A stretch of DNA of 64,000 bases from Persicaria tinctoria (lineage: Eukaryota > Streptophyta > Magnoliopsida > Caryophyllales > Polygonaceae): NCBI GenBank assembly GCA_037127255.1, contig JBANSL010000013.1:68282188-68346187 (forward strand), read 5' to 3'. The notes under the pieces are model-generated. The model saw nothing but the letters and a program-made list of their open reading frames with translations. It was not told the DNA's origin and did not search any database. Below, piece after piece: positions 56,501 to 64,000 of this stretch (position 1 is the stretch's first letter; the number at the start of each line of letters is the position of its first letter). Made by a program: the position numbers and the translations under genes.

Positions 56501-56522
56501 GTTTCTACCCATTGCAAGATAG
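47595..56522 (+). CDS. Malectin-like LRR receptor kinase (LRR-I type)
   Basis: Twelve exons join in phase to 899 residues: 47,595-47,751; 53,097-53,610; 53,729-54,238 less the last 10 bases (ends 54,228); 54,307-54,445; 54,523-54,594; 54,673-54,744; 54,826-54,906; 54,983-55,334; 55,438-55,564; 55,651-55,713; 55,804-55,996; 56,093-56,522. Residues 1-33 are a signal peptide ([17 protein letters not shown]). About 54-390 is the malectin-like domain ([29 protein letters not shown]). Then comes GDPCLP and three LRR-type exons of 72-81 bp. A membrane helix lies at 528-552 ([20 protein letters not shown]). The kinase has GKGGFG (591-596), K612, HRDVKPAN (707-714) and DFG (727-729), so it looks catalytically complete. 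Exon pattern fits the LRR-I family (relatives act in defence and growth signalling at the plasma membrane). Intron 1 (5.3 kb) contains a copia element; intron 8 has GC-AG ends. No stop or frameshift seen. Confidence 0.92.
48280..48500 (+). mobile_element. Small retroposon-like insertion in intron 1
   Basis: About 200 bp ending in a short A run is flanked by AAAAACGTGTTGAAAA (48,269-48,284) and AAAACGTGTTGAAAA (48,485-48,499), a 15-bp direct repeat. Surrounding sequence is a Stowaway-like fragment (ATCAAAGGGAGTA at 48,521). Confidence 0.55.
48628..48770 (+). repeat. AT-rich tandem repeat, about 36-bp unit
   Basis: TAATTATAAATTAATTAATT followed by TTA(A/G)T(C/A)ATAT repeats four times. Confidence 0.85.
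48838..49020 (+). repeat. Degenerate TCGGG repeat block
   Basis: GGGTCACCGGGTCG, TTTTCGGGTTTGGGT, TCGGGTCGGGTT and similar. Same word family as the hAT MITE at 32.6 kb; possible edges GGGCTGGTCA and TTTTGACAGGTG, not proven. Confidence 0.5.
49038..49264 (-). repeat. 3' LTR of the intron copia element
   Basis: 227 bp; differs from the 5' LTR at only a few positions that I can count (for example AATAGAGG against AATGGAGG, CACCTATT against CACGTATT, CATTCAATA against CATCCAATA), so the insertion is fairly young. Confidence 0.95.
49265..49275 (-). other. Polypurine tract of the intron copia element
   Basis: GAGGAGGGGA on the minus strand directly before the 3' LTR. Confidence 0.8.
49290..51797 (-). 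pseudogene. Copia pol remnant (integrase, reverse transcriptase, RNase H)
   Basis: Read on the minus strand. From 51,797: the second half of the integrase core ([21 protein letters not shown]), then the conserved FIGY and the Pro/Ser-rich linker. Next is reverse transcriptase ([46 protein letters not shown]), stopping at 50,247. It continues at 50,246 ([10 protein letters not shown], the YVDD active site) after a stop. RNase H comes from 49,991 ([44 protein letters not shown]). A one-base loss near 49,465 shifts the end. Integrase zinc finger, first Asp and the protease are missing, so it cannot act on its own. Confidence 0.92.
51722..52620 (-). pseudogene. Copia gag of the intron element, frameshifted
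   Basis: The frame from 52,620 (200 codons) has [41 protein letters not shown] and [12 protein letters not shown]. Near 52,070 an extra T run shifts the frame; the next frame (52,078-51,722) continues [12 protein letters not shown] and reaches the first half of a zinc knuckle (CSHCG) before the internal deletion joins it to integrase. Confidence 0.9.
52677..52688 (-). other. Primer-binding site of the intron copia element
   Basis: TGGTATCAGAGC on the minus strand, directly next to the 5' LTR. Confidence 0.92.
52689..52916 (-). repeat. 5' LTR of the intron copia element
   Basis: 228 bp, partner of the 49,038-49,264 LTR; includes a TATAAATA box (minus strand, near 52,843). Confidence 0.95.
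52954..53077 (+). repeat. 26-bp direct repeat before exon 2
   Basis: GTGAAACAATCTATAAAATT plus TCAATC occurs at 52,954 and 53,052; the second lies just before the exon 2 acceptor (53,096). Confidence 0.85.
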
Positions 56523-56759
56523 AAATATTATCATAATTTGATTTACACTTCCGCGTCACAATTTAACTCTCAATGGGTCGGGTCAGGCAAAAACATCGGA
56601 TTGGACATTATAGTACATCTCGGATCAAGCCGAACATATAATATTAAAAAAATAACAAAACATAATGGAGTAAACAATGTCCTCTTGGACGTATTTTTTA
56701 GTGTGTGAGATTTTGTTGGTAATAAAATATTCACTTTAGCAATGTCTGATCCAACATTA
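56523..56759. other. 3' flank of the receptor kinase
   Basis: AT-rich, with one GGGTCGGGTCAGGC phrase at 56,576; presumably 3' UTR and spacer. AATAAAAT at 56,720 could be a polyadenylation signal. Confidence 0.4.
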
Positions 56760-58830
56760 TTAGCTCGATCGGGCCCCGTATAGTGAGACTGAACCGAAAA
56801 TCAAGGGACAACTGACGAGGTAAATCCTTGGTGAGTATATCAGCGTACTGATAGGAGGACGGGACATGTAGAACACGAACATATCCAAGAGCAACCTTGT
56901 CCCGGATGAAGTGGAGATCGATCTCAATATGCTTCGTGCGCTGATGATGGACGGGGTTGCTAGCCAGATAGAGGGGGAGACGTTGTCGGTGTAGACCAGG
57001 GTGGCCTTCTGAAGAGGGCAGCGGAGCTCAAGAAGGAGATTGCGCAGCCATGAGCACTCGGAGACAACGTTGGCGACGTCCCTGTACTCAGCATCGGCGC
57101 TAGAGCGAGAGACCACAGACTGTCGCTTTGCGGACCACGACACAAGGGTGTCGTTGAAGAAGACACAGTAGCCAGACGTGGAGCGACGGGTATCAGGACT
57201 ACCAGCCCAATCCGCATCTGTGTAGGCGACGAGGTCATGCCGAGAGAAAGGGGTGATCGTGGTGCCCAGCTCGAGGGTATCACTGATGTGCCGGATGATC
57301 CACTTCAAGGCCTGAAACTACGGTTCCCTAGGCGCATGCATGAACATGCAGATCTGCTGAACGGCGTAACTGATATCAGGTCTGGTGAACGTAAGATACT
57401 GCAATGCACCAGCGAGGCTCCTGTATAACGTCGGATCATCAAACAGAGGACCAGAAAGAGCACTGAGCTTGGTGAATGTATCCACAAGGGTGACTATCGG
57501 CTGTCATCTTGGCCCGAGCAACAATCTCAGCAGCATACTTACTTTGAGAGAGAAATAGCCCAGACGCATGATGCTGAACAGCAACTCCCAAGAAGTAAGA
57601 CAAATGACCCAGATCTGATATGGCGAACTCGGCACTCAATCGCGAAATAATAGACGTTCGAAGAGAATTAGAAGAGGCGGTGAGGATGATGTCGTCGACA
57701 TATAGCAACAGAAAGGCCATGTCCGAGCCTCTGCGATAGATAAACAGAGACGAGTCTGAGCGGCTGCCAATGAAGCCCATACGTAGCAGATGAGAGGCAA
57801 AGCGCTGGAACCAAGCCCGCGAAGCCTGTTTCAGACCATACAAAGAGCGCTTCAGGAGACAGACGTGCTTGGGACGATCAGCATCAGCAAATCCTGGCGG
57901 CTGAAACATGTAAACTGTCTCATTCAGACGGCCATGCAGAAAGGCGTTCTTGACATCCAGCTGATGAATGGCTCAGTTGCGCGACAGCGCTAAGCTCAAC
58001 ACCACTCGGATAATGGCAGGCTTGACCACAGGGCTGAACGTCTCATCACAATCAATACCTGCCTGCTGAGATCGACCGTTGACCACAAGATGGGCTTTGT
58101 AGCGCTCCAACGTCCCATCAGAGCGGAACATGTGGCGGAAGAGCCACATATAGCGAATGACGTTTGCCTCAGGAGAGCGAGGAACCAGAACCCAAGTACC
58201 ATTCCTTGTAAGGGCCCTGTATTCGTCGAGCATACCCGCCTGCCAATTCGGGTCAAGGAGGGCGGTTTTGTGGGAGGTGGGGATGGGGGAAAGGGAGGTT
58301 AGGGTTGGGGCAGGGGGGGATTGGGAGTCGGGAATGAGGGAAGGAGATGCGGCGGGGGAGGCCGCGGCCGCGGCATGCCCGCAGCAGGTTGATTGGTTGC
58401 GGCTGCGGCATGATGCTGCGGCCGCCGCCAGTGTCGAGGGTGGGGGTGGGGTTTGGGAAATCGATGGGCTGCGGCCGCAACATCTTGCTGCGGCCGCGGA
58501 ATCAGGACGGGCTGAATGGGTAAGGAAGAGGATGTGGGCGAATGGGAGGCAGGGCGATGTGTAGTGGTCATGGAGACGATCTGACGGGGTCGGAAGACAC
58601 TGGAGACGCTGCGGGTGTGTGGTCTGGAGGCAGGGGGGGTGGTGGTGGTGGTGGTGGAGAGACAGGAGCACCGGGAGAGATATGGGGAAGAAGAAAGTGA
58701 GGGAAGAAAGACTCTGACTCGGACTAAGACACAGGAGGTGTGGAAGAGGGGAGAGGAGGAGAAGAAAAGGGAAAGTGAGACTCATCAAATGTGACATGAC
58801 GAGACACAATAAGCTTATGGGTCTTGACAT
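56760..58830 (-). pseudogene. Copia reverse transcriptase and RNase H remnant
   Basis: Minus strand. The 58,830 frame is a Pro/Ser/His-rich linker followed by [34 protein letters not shown]; a TGA at 57,973-57,975 replaces a Trp codon (NWAIHQLDV type). The 57,909 frame has [27 protein letters not shown] (active-site Asp pair present) and DLGHLSYFLGV. A frameshift near 57,500 and another near 56,950 break the RNase H part (YTDADWAGSPDTRRSTSGYC, SAKRQSVVSRSSADAEYR). Not functional. Confidence 0.9.
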
Positions 58831-60235
58831 CGAGGCAAAGGTAACCGCGATGATCAGACGGATAGCCTAGGAAGACACATGGAGTGGAGCGCGGGTGAAG
58901 CTTGTGTGGGGAGGTGGAGGACTGGTTCGGGAAGCACAAGCACCCGAAGGTACGAAGGTGATCATACATAGGCAAGGTGCAATAGAGTGCCTGAGTTGGC
59001 GAGCGATGGTGTAGGGTAGTAGATGGGAGAACGTTGAGGAGATAACAAGTGGTTGATAAGGCGTAAGGCAAATAGGTAAGGGGAATAGATGCGTGAAAGA
59101 GGAGAGAGCGCATCATGTTGGTTATGGTTCTAATGATTCGTTCGGCCTTGCCATTCTCCTGGGAAGTATAGGGGCAAGACAACAGATAAGAGATCCCATT
59201 TGTGGCGAAGAAAGAGTGAAAATCTTTGTTGTCAAATTCACGGTCATTATCACATTGGAAGCATTTGATGGATGCGTGAAACTGTGTTTTGATGTAGGCA
59301 TGGAATTTGGCAAAGACAGGAAACACTTGGGACTTGAAATGCAACGGGAAGAACCATAAGAAATGAGTCTAATCATCAAGAAACAAGAGGTAGTACTTGT
59401 GACCCTCCTTGCTAGGCATATAAGAGGTCCATATGTCACTATGAATGATATCAAAAGGAGCAAGGGTGGAGTTCAAGGACCGTTGGAACGGCAGTCGAGC
59501 ATGTTTGCCTAACTGACAGGACGAACATAGACTAGAGCGTAGGTCTTTAGGACAGGTGACAAGACTCTGAGAATGGAGGACATCTAGAACGGCAGCACTG
59601 GGATGACCCAGGCGTGGATGCCATAGGCTGGACGACGAGGCCGAGAGGGCGACCGGGCATGACTGAATGGACGCAGAAGGTGGTGTGACTGGGTAGAGCT
59701 CCCCGGTGCCGTTACATCTCATGCGAGTAACCCCCGTAGTAAGATCATTTACAGAGAAACCAAAGGGATCAAACGCAAGAGAAACGTTATTGTTAGTAGT
59801 GAACCGACTGACAGAGATAAGGTTTTTGACAATCTTTGGGGTCTGTAATTTGGCATGGCGAATCCCCGAAGTAGCTAGGCGACCACCATTGCCGACGATA
59901 ATAGAGTGTGCAGGGCCCTTAAAGGAAATAGATGAGAGGTTACCTGAGGTGTTCGTCATGTGGGAGGTGGCACCAGTGTCCATGTACCAAGAAGATTCGG
60001 GAGATGTCGGCTGAATAGAGGAGAAGACGTGATGCCCACCAGGCGGAACATAGCCTTGATCAGACGATGTCAGATAGGCATGAGAGTTGAAGCCAGGCAC
60101 CGAGGACCATCGAGGGGCGACGGTCGAAGGAGGAGGGCCGCGAGTCCTCGTATGGGGCGGTCGCTGCATAGAGCAGCGGCTGCTGCAGATGTCGATGCCA
60201 ATGTCGCGGCTGCAACAGATGAGGTCGGAGGACAT
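58724..60235 (-). pseudogene. Copia protease and integrase remnant
   Basis: Minus strand. The 60,235 frame carries the protease site WYMDTGATSHM and the integrase zinc finger (LWHPRLGHPS then CSSCQLGKHARLPF), followed by the first catalytic Asp region DIIHSDIW. A frameshift near 59,370 leads to the 59,344 frame with QCDNDREFDN (second Asp; the usual Gly is Asp/Arg-changed) and SQENGKAERIIR (Glu), then FGCLCFPN and [11 protein letters not shown]. All three catalytic residues can be seen, split over two frames. Confidence 0.9.
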
Positions 60236-60880
60236 TTTTTTTATAGAACGAGGAAACTAGGGTAACTTAAAATTTCCAAAACCATGCAATAAGGTGGAGG
60301 CGTGAGTGCTGGAGGGTCGGAGGTGACGGAATTGGGTTCCTGGTGGCCGGATCTGCGAGGTGGCGGCCGGATCTACGAGGTGGCGGCCAGATCTGGCAGA
60401 TGGAGGGGGATACGGTGATGGTTGTCGTCGGCAAGGGCTGCAACGAAGGGGGAGAGGAGGGGAAGGGGCAGGGTATGCGTTGCTCCGGGAGGACGAACAG
60501 GGTCGGGGGTGGTCGGCGGTGGTGACAGGCAACCAATTGGCCGGATCTGGTGCGCAGGGGCGGTTCGTGGGTGCCGCGAGGGAGATTGGTGGCCGGATCT
60601 GGTGCGCAAGTGTTGGTGGCGGCCGACGAGGGCAGGAGAGGGAGGAAGGAGAAGGTGAGAGGAGAACCGAGACAAAGGAGGGGGGGGACCGGCGCGTGTG
60701 GGGGCCGGCGACGGGATTCAGTGGTGAGGTGGCGGAAGCAGCGAGGCTGGCGGCGAGGAGGAAGGTAGGAGGAAGATGATGACCGGTGATATTGACCGGT
60801 GGCGGCGGAATGAGGCCAGCGGCGTTAAGAGGAGAGGTGAGGCGGGAGGATCAAATTAGGGTTCCGTGGGGAAGAAAAGG
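60236..60880 (-). other. GC-rich leader in place of gag
   Basis: Between the primer-binding site and protease there are only about 640 bases, strongly GC- and purine-biased, with repeated GGTGGCCGGATCT phrases (60,338-60,395 and 60,585-60,610). No gag motif in any frame. Either gag was deleted or other DNA replaced it. Confidence 0.6.
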
Positions 60881-60891
60881 CTGTGATACCA
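60880..60891 (-). other. Primer-binding site of the second copia element
   Basis: TGGTATCACAGC on the minus strand, directly beside the LTR. Confidence 0.85.
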
Positions 60892-61019
60892 TGTAAAATG
60901 ATAGAATTGATGTAAAGTCCTCCTCGAGGGTTTCCATTCATTAGATAATGATATATATAGGTTACAGGGTATTGAGCCCTTGGGCCCACTGTACAATATA
61001 AGAGCTATGTAATCTATCA
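60892..61019 (-). repeat. 5' LTR of the second copia element
   Basis: On the minus strand it runs TGATAGATTACATAGC to ATTTTACA (TG...CA), 128 bp, very short, with a TATATATA box near 60,955. No partner LTR in the window. Confidence 0.75.
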
Positions 61020-62440
61020 AGAGAGATTTTGGATTCAAGGGGAGAAAGGTGAGAGTTTTGGGTTTAAGGTTTTCTTCTTCCTTTTGATCTTCAAATGGGG
61101 CTAGAGTTTCATCTTTGGGGCTGGGATTTCTTTTTGTGGATAAGGATCCACTTTGGGAGTGATGCTCCTTTTGTTAAAAGGGTCAAAGGCTCCTTAGGGT
61201 TTTCATTTACTAGAAGACGAAATACGTAAGGAAAAGAGAGAGAGACGCGTGAGGGTGAGAGAGAGAGATTCCGCTCTTCCGACTTTAAATCCTGACATCA
61301 TATCTCGAGTCCGACGTCCCAAAATCCGACAATTCAAAAACCCGCTCTGAAATTCAAATTCATTTCAACAACTCTCGAAGTTCTTAAAACATAACCCGAT
61401 AAATAAGGTTTAGAATTCCGCCAATTTAAAATTCAAAAGCGTGCTGGGATGTTTTCCAGGGACTTTCTGAAAATAAAAATTACTCGAGGACGGGTTTTTC
61501 CGAAAGCTTTCCTCTTTTAGAAATTCTAAAATTCGGTCTTTACAACGAAGACTGTTTTTTAAGAACACTGCATATAAGTAGAGTTTGAAAATTAATCAGT
61601 CATATAAATGTTATTTTATAAGTAAACTTTCAAATCAGTGACGGTTAAGTGGTCTTAATATGACATTTTTAGCTCAAAAATTCATACAATAAAATTAAAT
61701 ATTATATGTATGTGTATGTTCCATGATAAATATTTTTTTTGAAGATATTATAATTTTTTTAAAAAAAACGTCATTTTAAAAGGAAAAAATTGATAGGATT
61801 GCAAAAAAAAAAATCATAAAATGTTGTTTAAATATAACATTTATAGTTAAAAAAAAAACTATCGGAATAAAAATTAGTAGAATTTTTTAAATATGTATGT
61901 AGCATAATATAAATACTTTTGTGAAAAAGGTAAAAAGAAAATTATAAAATTTTATTTTAAATGAAAAAATTTAGTTAAAATGAATAGTATTTAAAAAATG
62001 CACATAATGAGATTTTAGTCCATGATCTCTTTAATTCTTCATTTCCCTCCTATCCCTCCCCCGGGATTCCCTGTTTCAAATTGTGAAATTGAAATTCTTA
62101 CAAACGAAGTGTTGGAAGGGTAGCCTGCCCTTGACTGACTCCGACTCTCTGATCCTTTAATCTTCTCTCCCAAACGACTCGCATTGAAGTAAGATGTAAT
62201 ATAAGTATGTAACCGTGTTTTCCGCTTCAAACCAATCTACACAACATGCATGGTCCACAGCTTCATATATTTCCATTCCAAAGATACCCGTAATCTTTTT
62301 TTTTGGGTGGGAATTCAAAGATATTCATACACTTACTTAATTGGAGGACATTTGTTCGAGAGAGGAAAATGAGATAAAAGAGTTTTAAATCATAAAGTTG
62401 AGTATAACAAATCTTATTATATAAACGGATAGACTACTTT
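61020..62440. other. Intergenic, no gene
   Basis: GA-rich at 61,200-61,270, then strongly AT-rich from 61,560. A 63-codon minus frame at 62,230-62,039 has no recognisable content. Confidence 0.45.
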
Positions 62441-62449
62441 TTTTTATTG

Positions 62450-62850
62450 TTAATTAGGTTTAGAATGGAATAACACTCGACTTATGTGCTGGATTATTAA
62501 TGTATAAACGCACGTATACATATACGACCCTCGATCACGAGTTCTAATAGACTTCAGTATGTTATCACGACGATAAAGTCCAACGGCTCGACTCTCGATC
62601 CTAAAGTAACATAAAAGAGAATGAGAGGTTAGGCCTTTTGCTAAAGTGTCAGCTAGAGGTAAAGATGTTAGTTGTACTCGTGGGCTGTGTTGAGAGATGT
62701 GAATTAGACCAAAAGAGTTCCACATCGAAAATTGTGTATACCGAGCCTTAGAATATTAGTCGGCGGACTACTCCGACCTCCTATTGTCAATTGATTTTAC
62801 GATGAAATCTCACTCGGCTTATGTGTTGGACTTCCACATTCATAGTCCAT
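62450..62850 (-). repeat. LTR-like fragment
   Basis: GTTCCACATCGAAAATTGTG (62,715) and the pair ACTC(G)ACTTATGTGCTGGA / ACTCGGCTTATGTGTTGGAC at 62,475 and 62,814 recall plant LTRs that carry a CCCACATCG motif. No end or partner is identified. Confidence 0.35.
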
Positions 62851-62989
62851 AGAGTTTATTATATACATTTTTAAGTGTTATTATTTATATATGTATTTAT
62901 TATCATGATAAAATGTTTATAAATAAGAAACAACACTTCAAAAGAAATGAAGAGAGTAAATTTTTATCCAAACACACTTTTTCCTCTAG

Positions 62990-63222
62990 TGATCTTTTAC
63001 TCTAGTGGTAAGTGAGAGGTGACCCTTATAAGATGTCACGGGTTCAAATCACACTTTTTACACACTTTGTATAATTAGTGGGTGCTCAAACCGTTATTGA
63101 TTTGGGTGAGCTTGCCTGGTGGCTTGCTGTTTGGCTAACAGATTCGAGTCCTTTGCAAGTTATGGCTCGGGCCAATGAGATTAGTCGACAACCTCATAAC
63201 CCTCTCGTTACCAAAAAAAAAT
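62990..63222 (+). mobile_element. SINE-like element with A tail
   Basis: CTCTAGTGGTAAGTGAGAGG (A-box-like) and CACGGGTTCAAATCACAC (B-box) at tRNA-like spacing near the start; body ends CTCTCGTTACC followed by nine A (63,213-63,221). No clear target duplication. Confidence 0.6.
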
Positions 63223-63242
63223 AGAGAAAATGAAATACCAAT

Positions 63243-63332
63243 CACCAATTGGTATAGTAGAATGAGGCACTAGCTTTTCTTAAATATTTTTCCAAAGATT
63301 CATGTTCGAATCGTACCGATAGTGGTTGAGAT
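63243..63332 (+). mobile_element. SINE-like tRNA-derived repeat, copy 2
   Basis: GTATAGTAGAATGAGGCACTA, TTTTCTTAAATATTTTTCCA (both also at 32.3 kb, with small changes) and GTTCGAATCGTACC. Confidence 0.55.
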
Positions 63333-63559
63333 CCTCTAGTTCGCAATTATGATTTGTTATATGGTCTGTATCGCTTCATTGGATATGCCGAATTATTTTA
63401 ATATTTCTCTTAATAAATTGAGTAGTTTTATAATTGTTTTCAACCAATAAAAAAATACGAACTCCAAAAGAGACGATGATTGTCAACTAAAACGGATGGG
63501 AATACTTGTGCCAAAACTTGCCTCTTAAATGTCCCTTTTGTCACCCGAATTGAAAAAAA

Positions 63560-64000
63560 AAACGGAATTTTTGTCTGCTGTCCCTGAGGTATGGTTAAAT
63601 TCGTCGAGAATACAAATTTTTTACATAATTCGCAAAATGTCCCTGAGGTTTGTAATTTTTTTGCGTGGTGCCCCTCCGTCCATTCGTTTAATATTTTCAT
63701 TTAAAAAAATAAAATTAAATGAATTTAAGAGAAGTTCAGGTCGCGCGAGAGAGGAGCGAAAGAGCATGAAACGCTGGAAACCCTAACCCAGACCCTTTCG
63801 ACACCGCCGACGACGTCTGCATGTTGTAGATCCACCCAAAAGAAGAGCCAAAGCTTCAAGATGGCTGATTGTGCGAACTCATCCAAAAGAAATCAATCAA
63901 GATCGTCACCCCAAAGCAAGGAAATCAACCGACGATGGCAGAGAAAACATGAGAGGAATAAATGGCTATGAATTGTTCGTTGCTCCCAAAATCTCAATAA
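63560..64000. other. Repeat-like then gene-leader-like end of window
   Basis: TGTCCCTGAGGTATGG and TGTCCCTGAGGTTTG (63,579 and 63,639) are typical words of MULE-type terminal repeats. From 63,768 the sequence becomes GC-richer (GAAACCCTAACCC onward) like the 5' end of a gene; it is cut by the window edge. Confidence 0.35.

Larger units (their letters stand above)
56760..61019 (-). mobile_element. Second minus-strand copia element, 3' LTR and gag lost
   Basis: Has a 5' LTR, primer-binding site, protease, integrase, reverse transcriptase and RNase H in the usual copia order but no gag and no 3' LTR. It begins (minus strand) at 61,019 and fades at about 56,760 after the RNase H end. Codon composition is GC-richer than the surroundings, unlike the intron 1 copia, so it belongs to a different family. 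Confidence 0.85.

Noticed and set aside
55962..57283. Minus- and plus-strand frames over the kinase 3' end and copia RNase H
   Set aside because: Overlap with clear coding in another frame and no motifs of their own.
58090..60779. Many GC-rich frames on the plus strand
   Set aside because: Shadows of the minus-strand copia pol and its GC-rich leader; no domain pattern.

Overview
This is a transposon-rich piece of nuclear DNA from a flowering plant, most likely a eudicot. The base composition is AT-rich. Genes have short AT-rich GT-AG introns, and the repeats are typical of plants: Stowaway, Tourist, hAT, Mutator-like (MULE), CACTA, Helitron, Ty1/copia and L1-type LINE. No prokaryotic features and no CRISPR array are present. 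I cannot name the species from the sequence.

Region by region. 0-1 kb: unassigned, partly GC-rich. 0.96-3.8 kb: a duplicated AT-rich upstream region leading into a small gene for an acidic protein built from a repeated motif (FPKCRKYGVGKVLREP-like), cut by one in-frame TGA. 4-23 kb: a decayed tandem cluster of SUMO-like genes. Two copies keep all three exons. Copy B (10.6-13.5 kb) is a pseudogene with a frameshift and no diglycine. Copy C (20.06-22.55 kb) is open, has an N-terminal coiled-coil extension and keeps the C-terminal Gly-Gly. Fragments of further copies lie at about 4.0-4.7, 6.3-6.56 and 9.33-9.6 kb. A convergent small acidic protein gene (13.9-14.4 kb, minus strand) was partly co-duplicated. 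Copia fragments, an L1 3' end and a Stowaway MITE break up the cluster. 23.5-24.4 kb: an intact gene for a bL31-like, probably mitochondrial, ribosomal protein on the minus strand.

24.5-42.3 kb is almost entirely nested transposons, several of which can be delimited by exact target-site duplications (TSDs): a MULE MITE; a hAT-like element split by a Helitron that is itself split by a Tourist-like MITE; a hAT MITE made of TCGGG repeats; a Stowaway split by a MULE MITE; a stack of three MULEs inside one another; and a Stowaway split by a LINE-type retroposon. 42.9-47.1 kb is a non-autonomous CACTA element carrying a broken fragment of a LONESOME HIGHWAY-type bHLH gene.

47.6-56.5 kb is the main intact gene. 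It encodes a malectin-like, LRR receptor kinase of 12 exons and 899 predicted residues. Intron 1 is about 5.3 kb and houses a copia element (49,038-52,916) with two LTRs and a 5-bp TSD; one later intron has a GC-AG boundary. 56.8-61.0 kb is a second decayed minus-strand copia element lacking gag and its 3' LTR. 61-64 kb is AT-rich with SINE-like and LTR-like fragments.

Functionally, the genes likely to be active are the receptor kinase, bL31, SUMO-like copy C and probably the small acidic protein. They do not form an obvious pathway. The strongest candidate for something undescribed is the coiled-coil-SUMO tandem family, followed by the acidic repeat protein.
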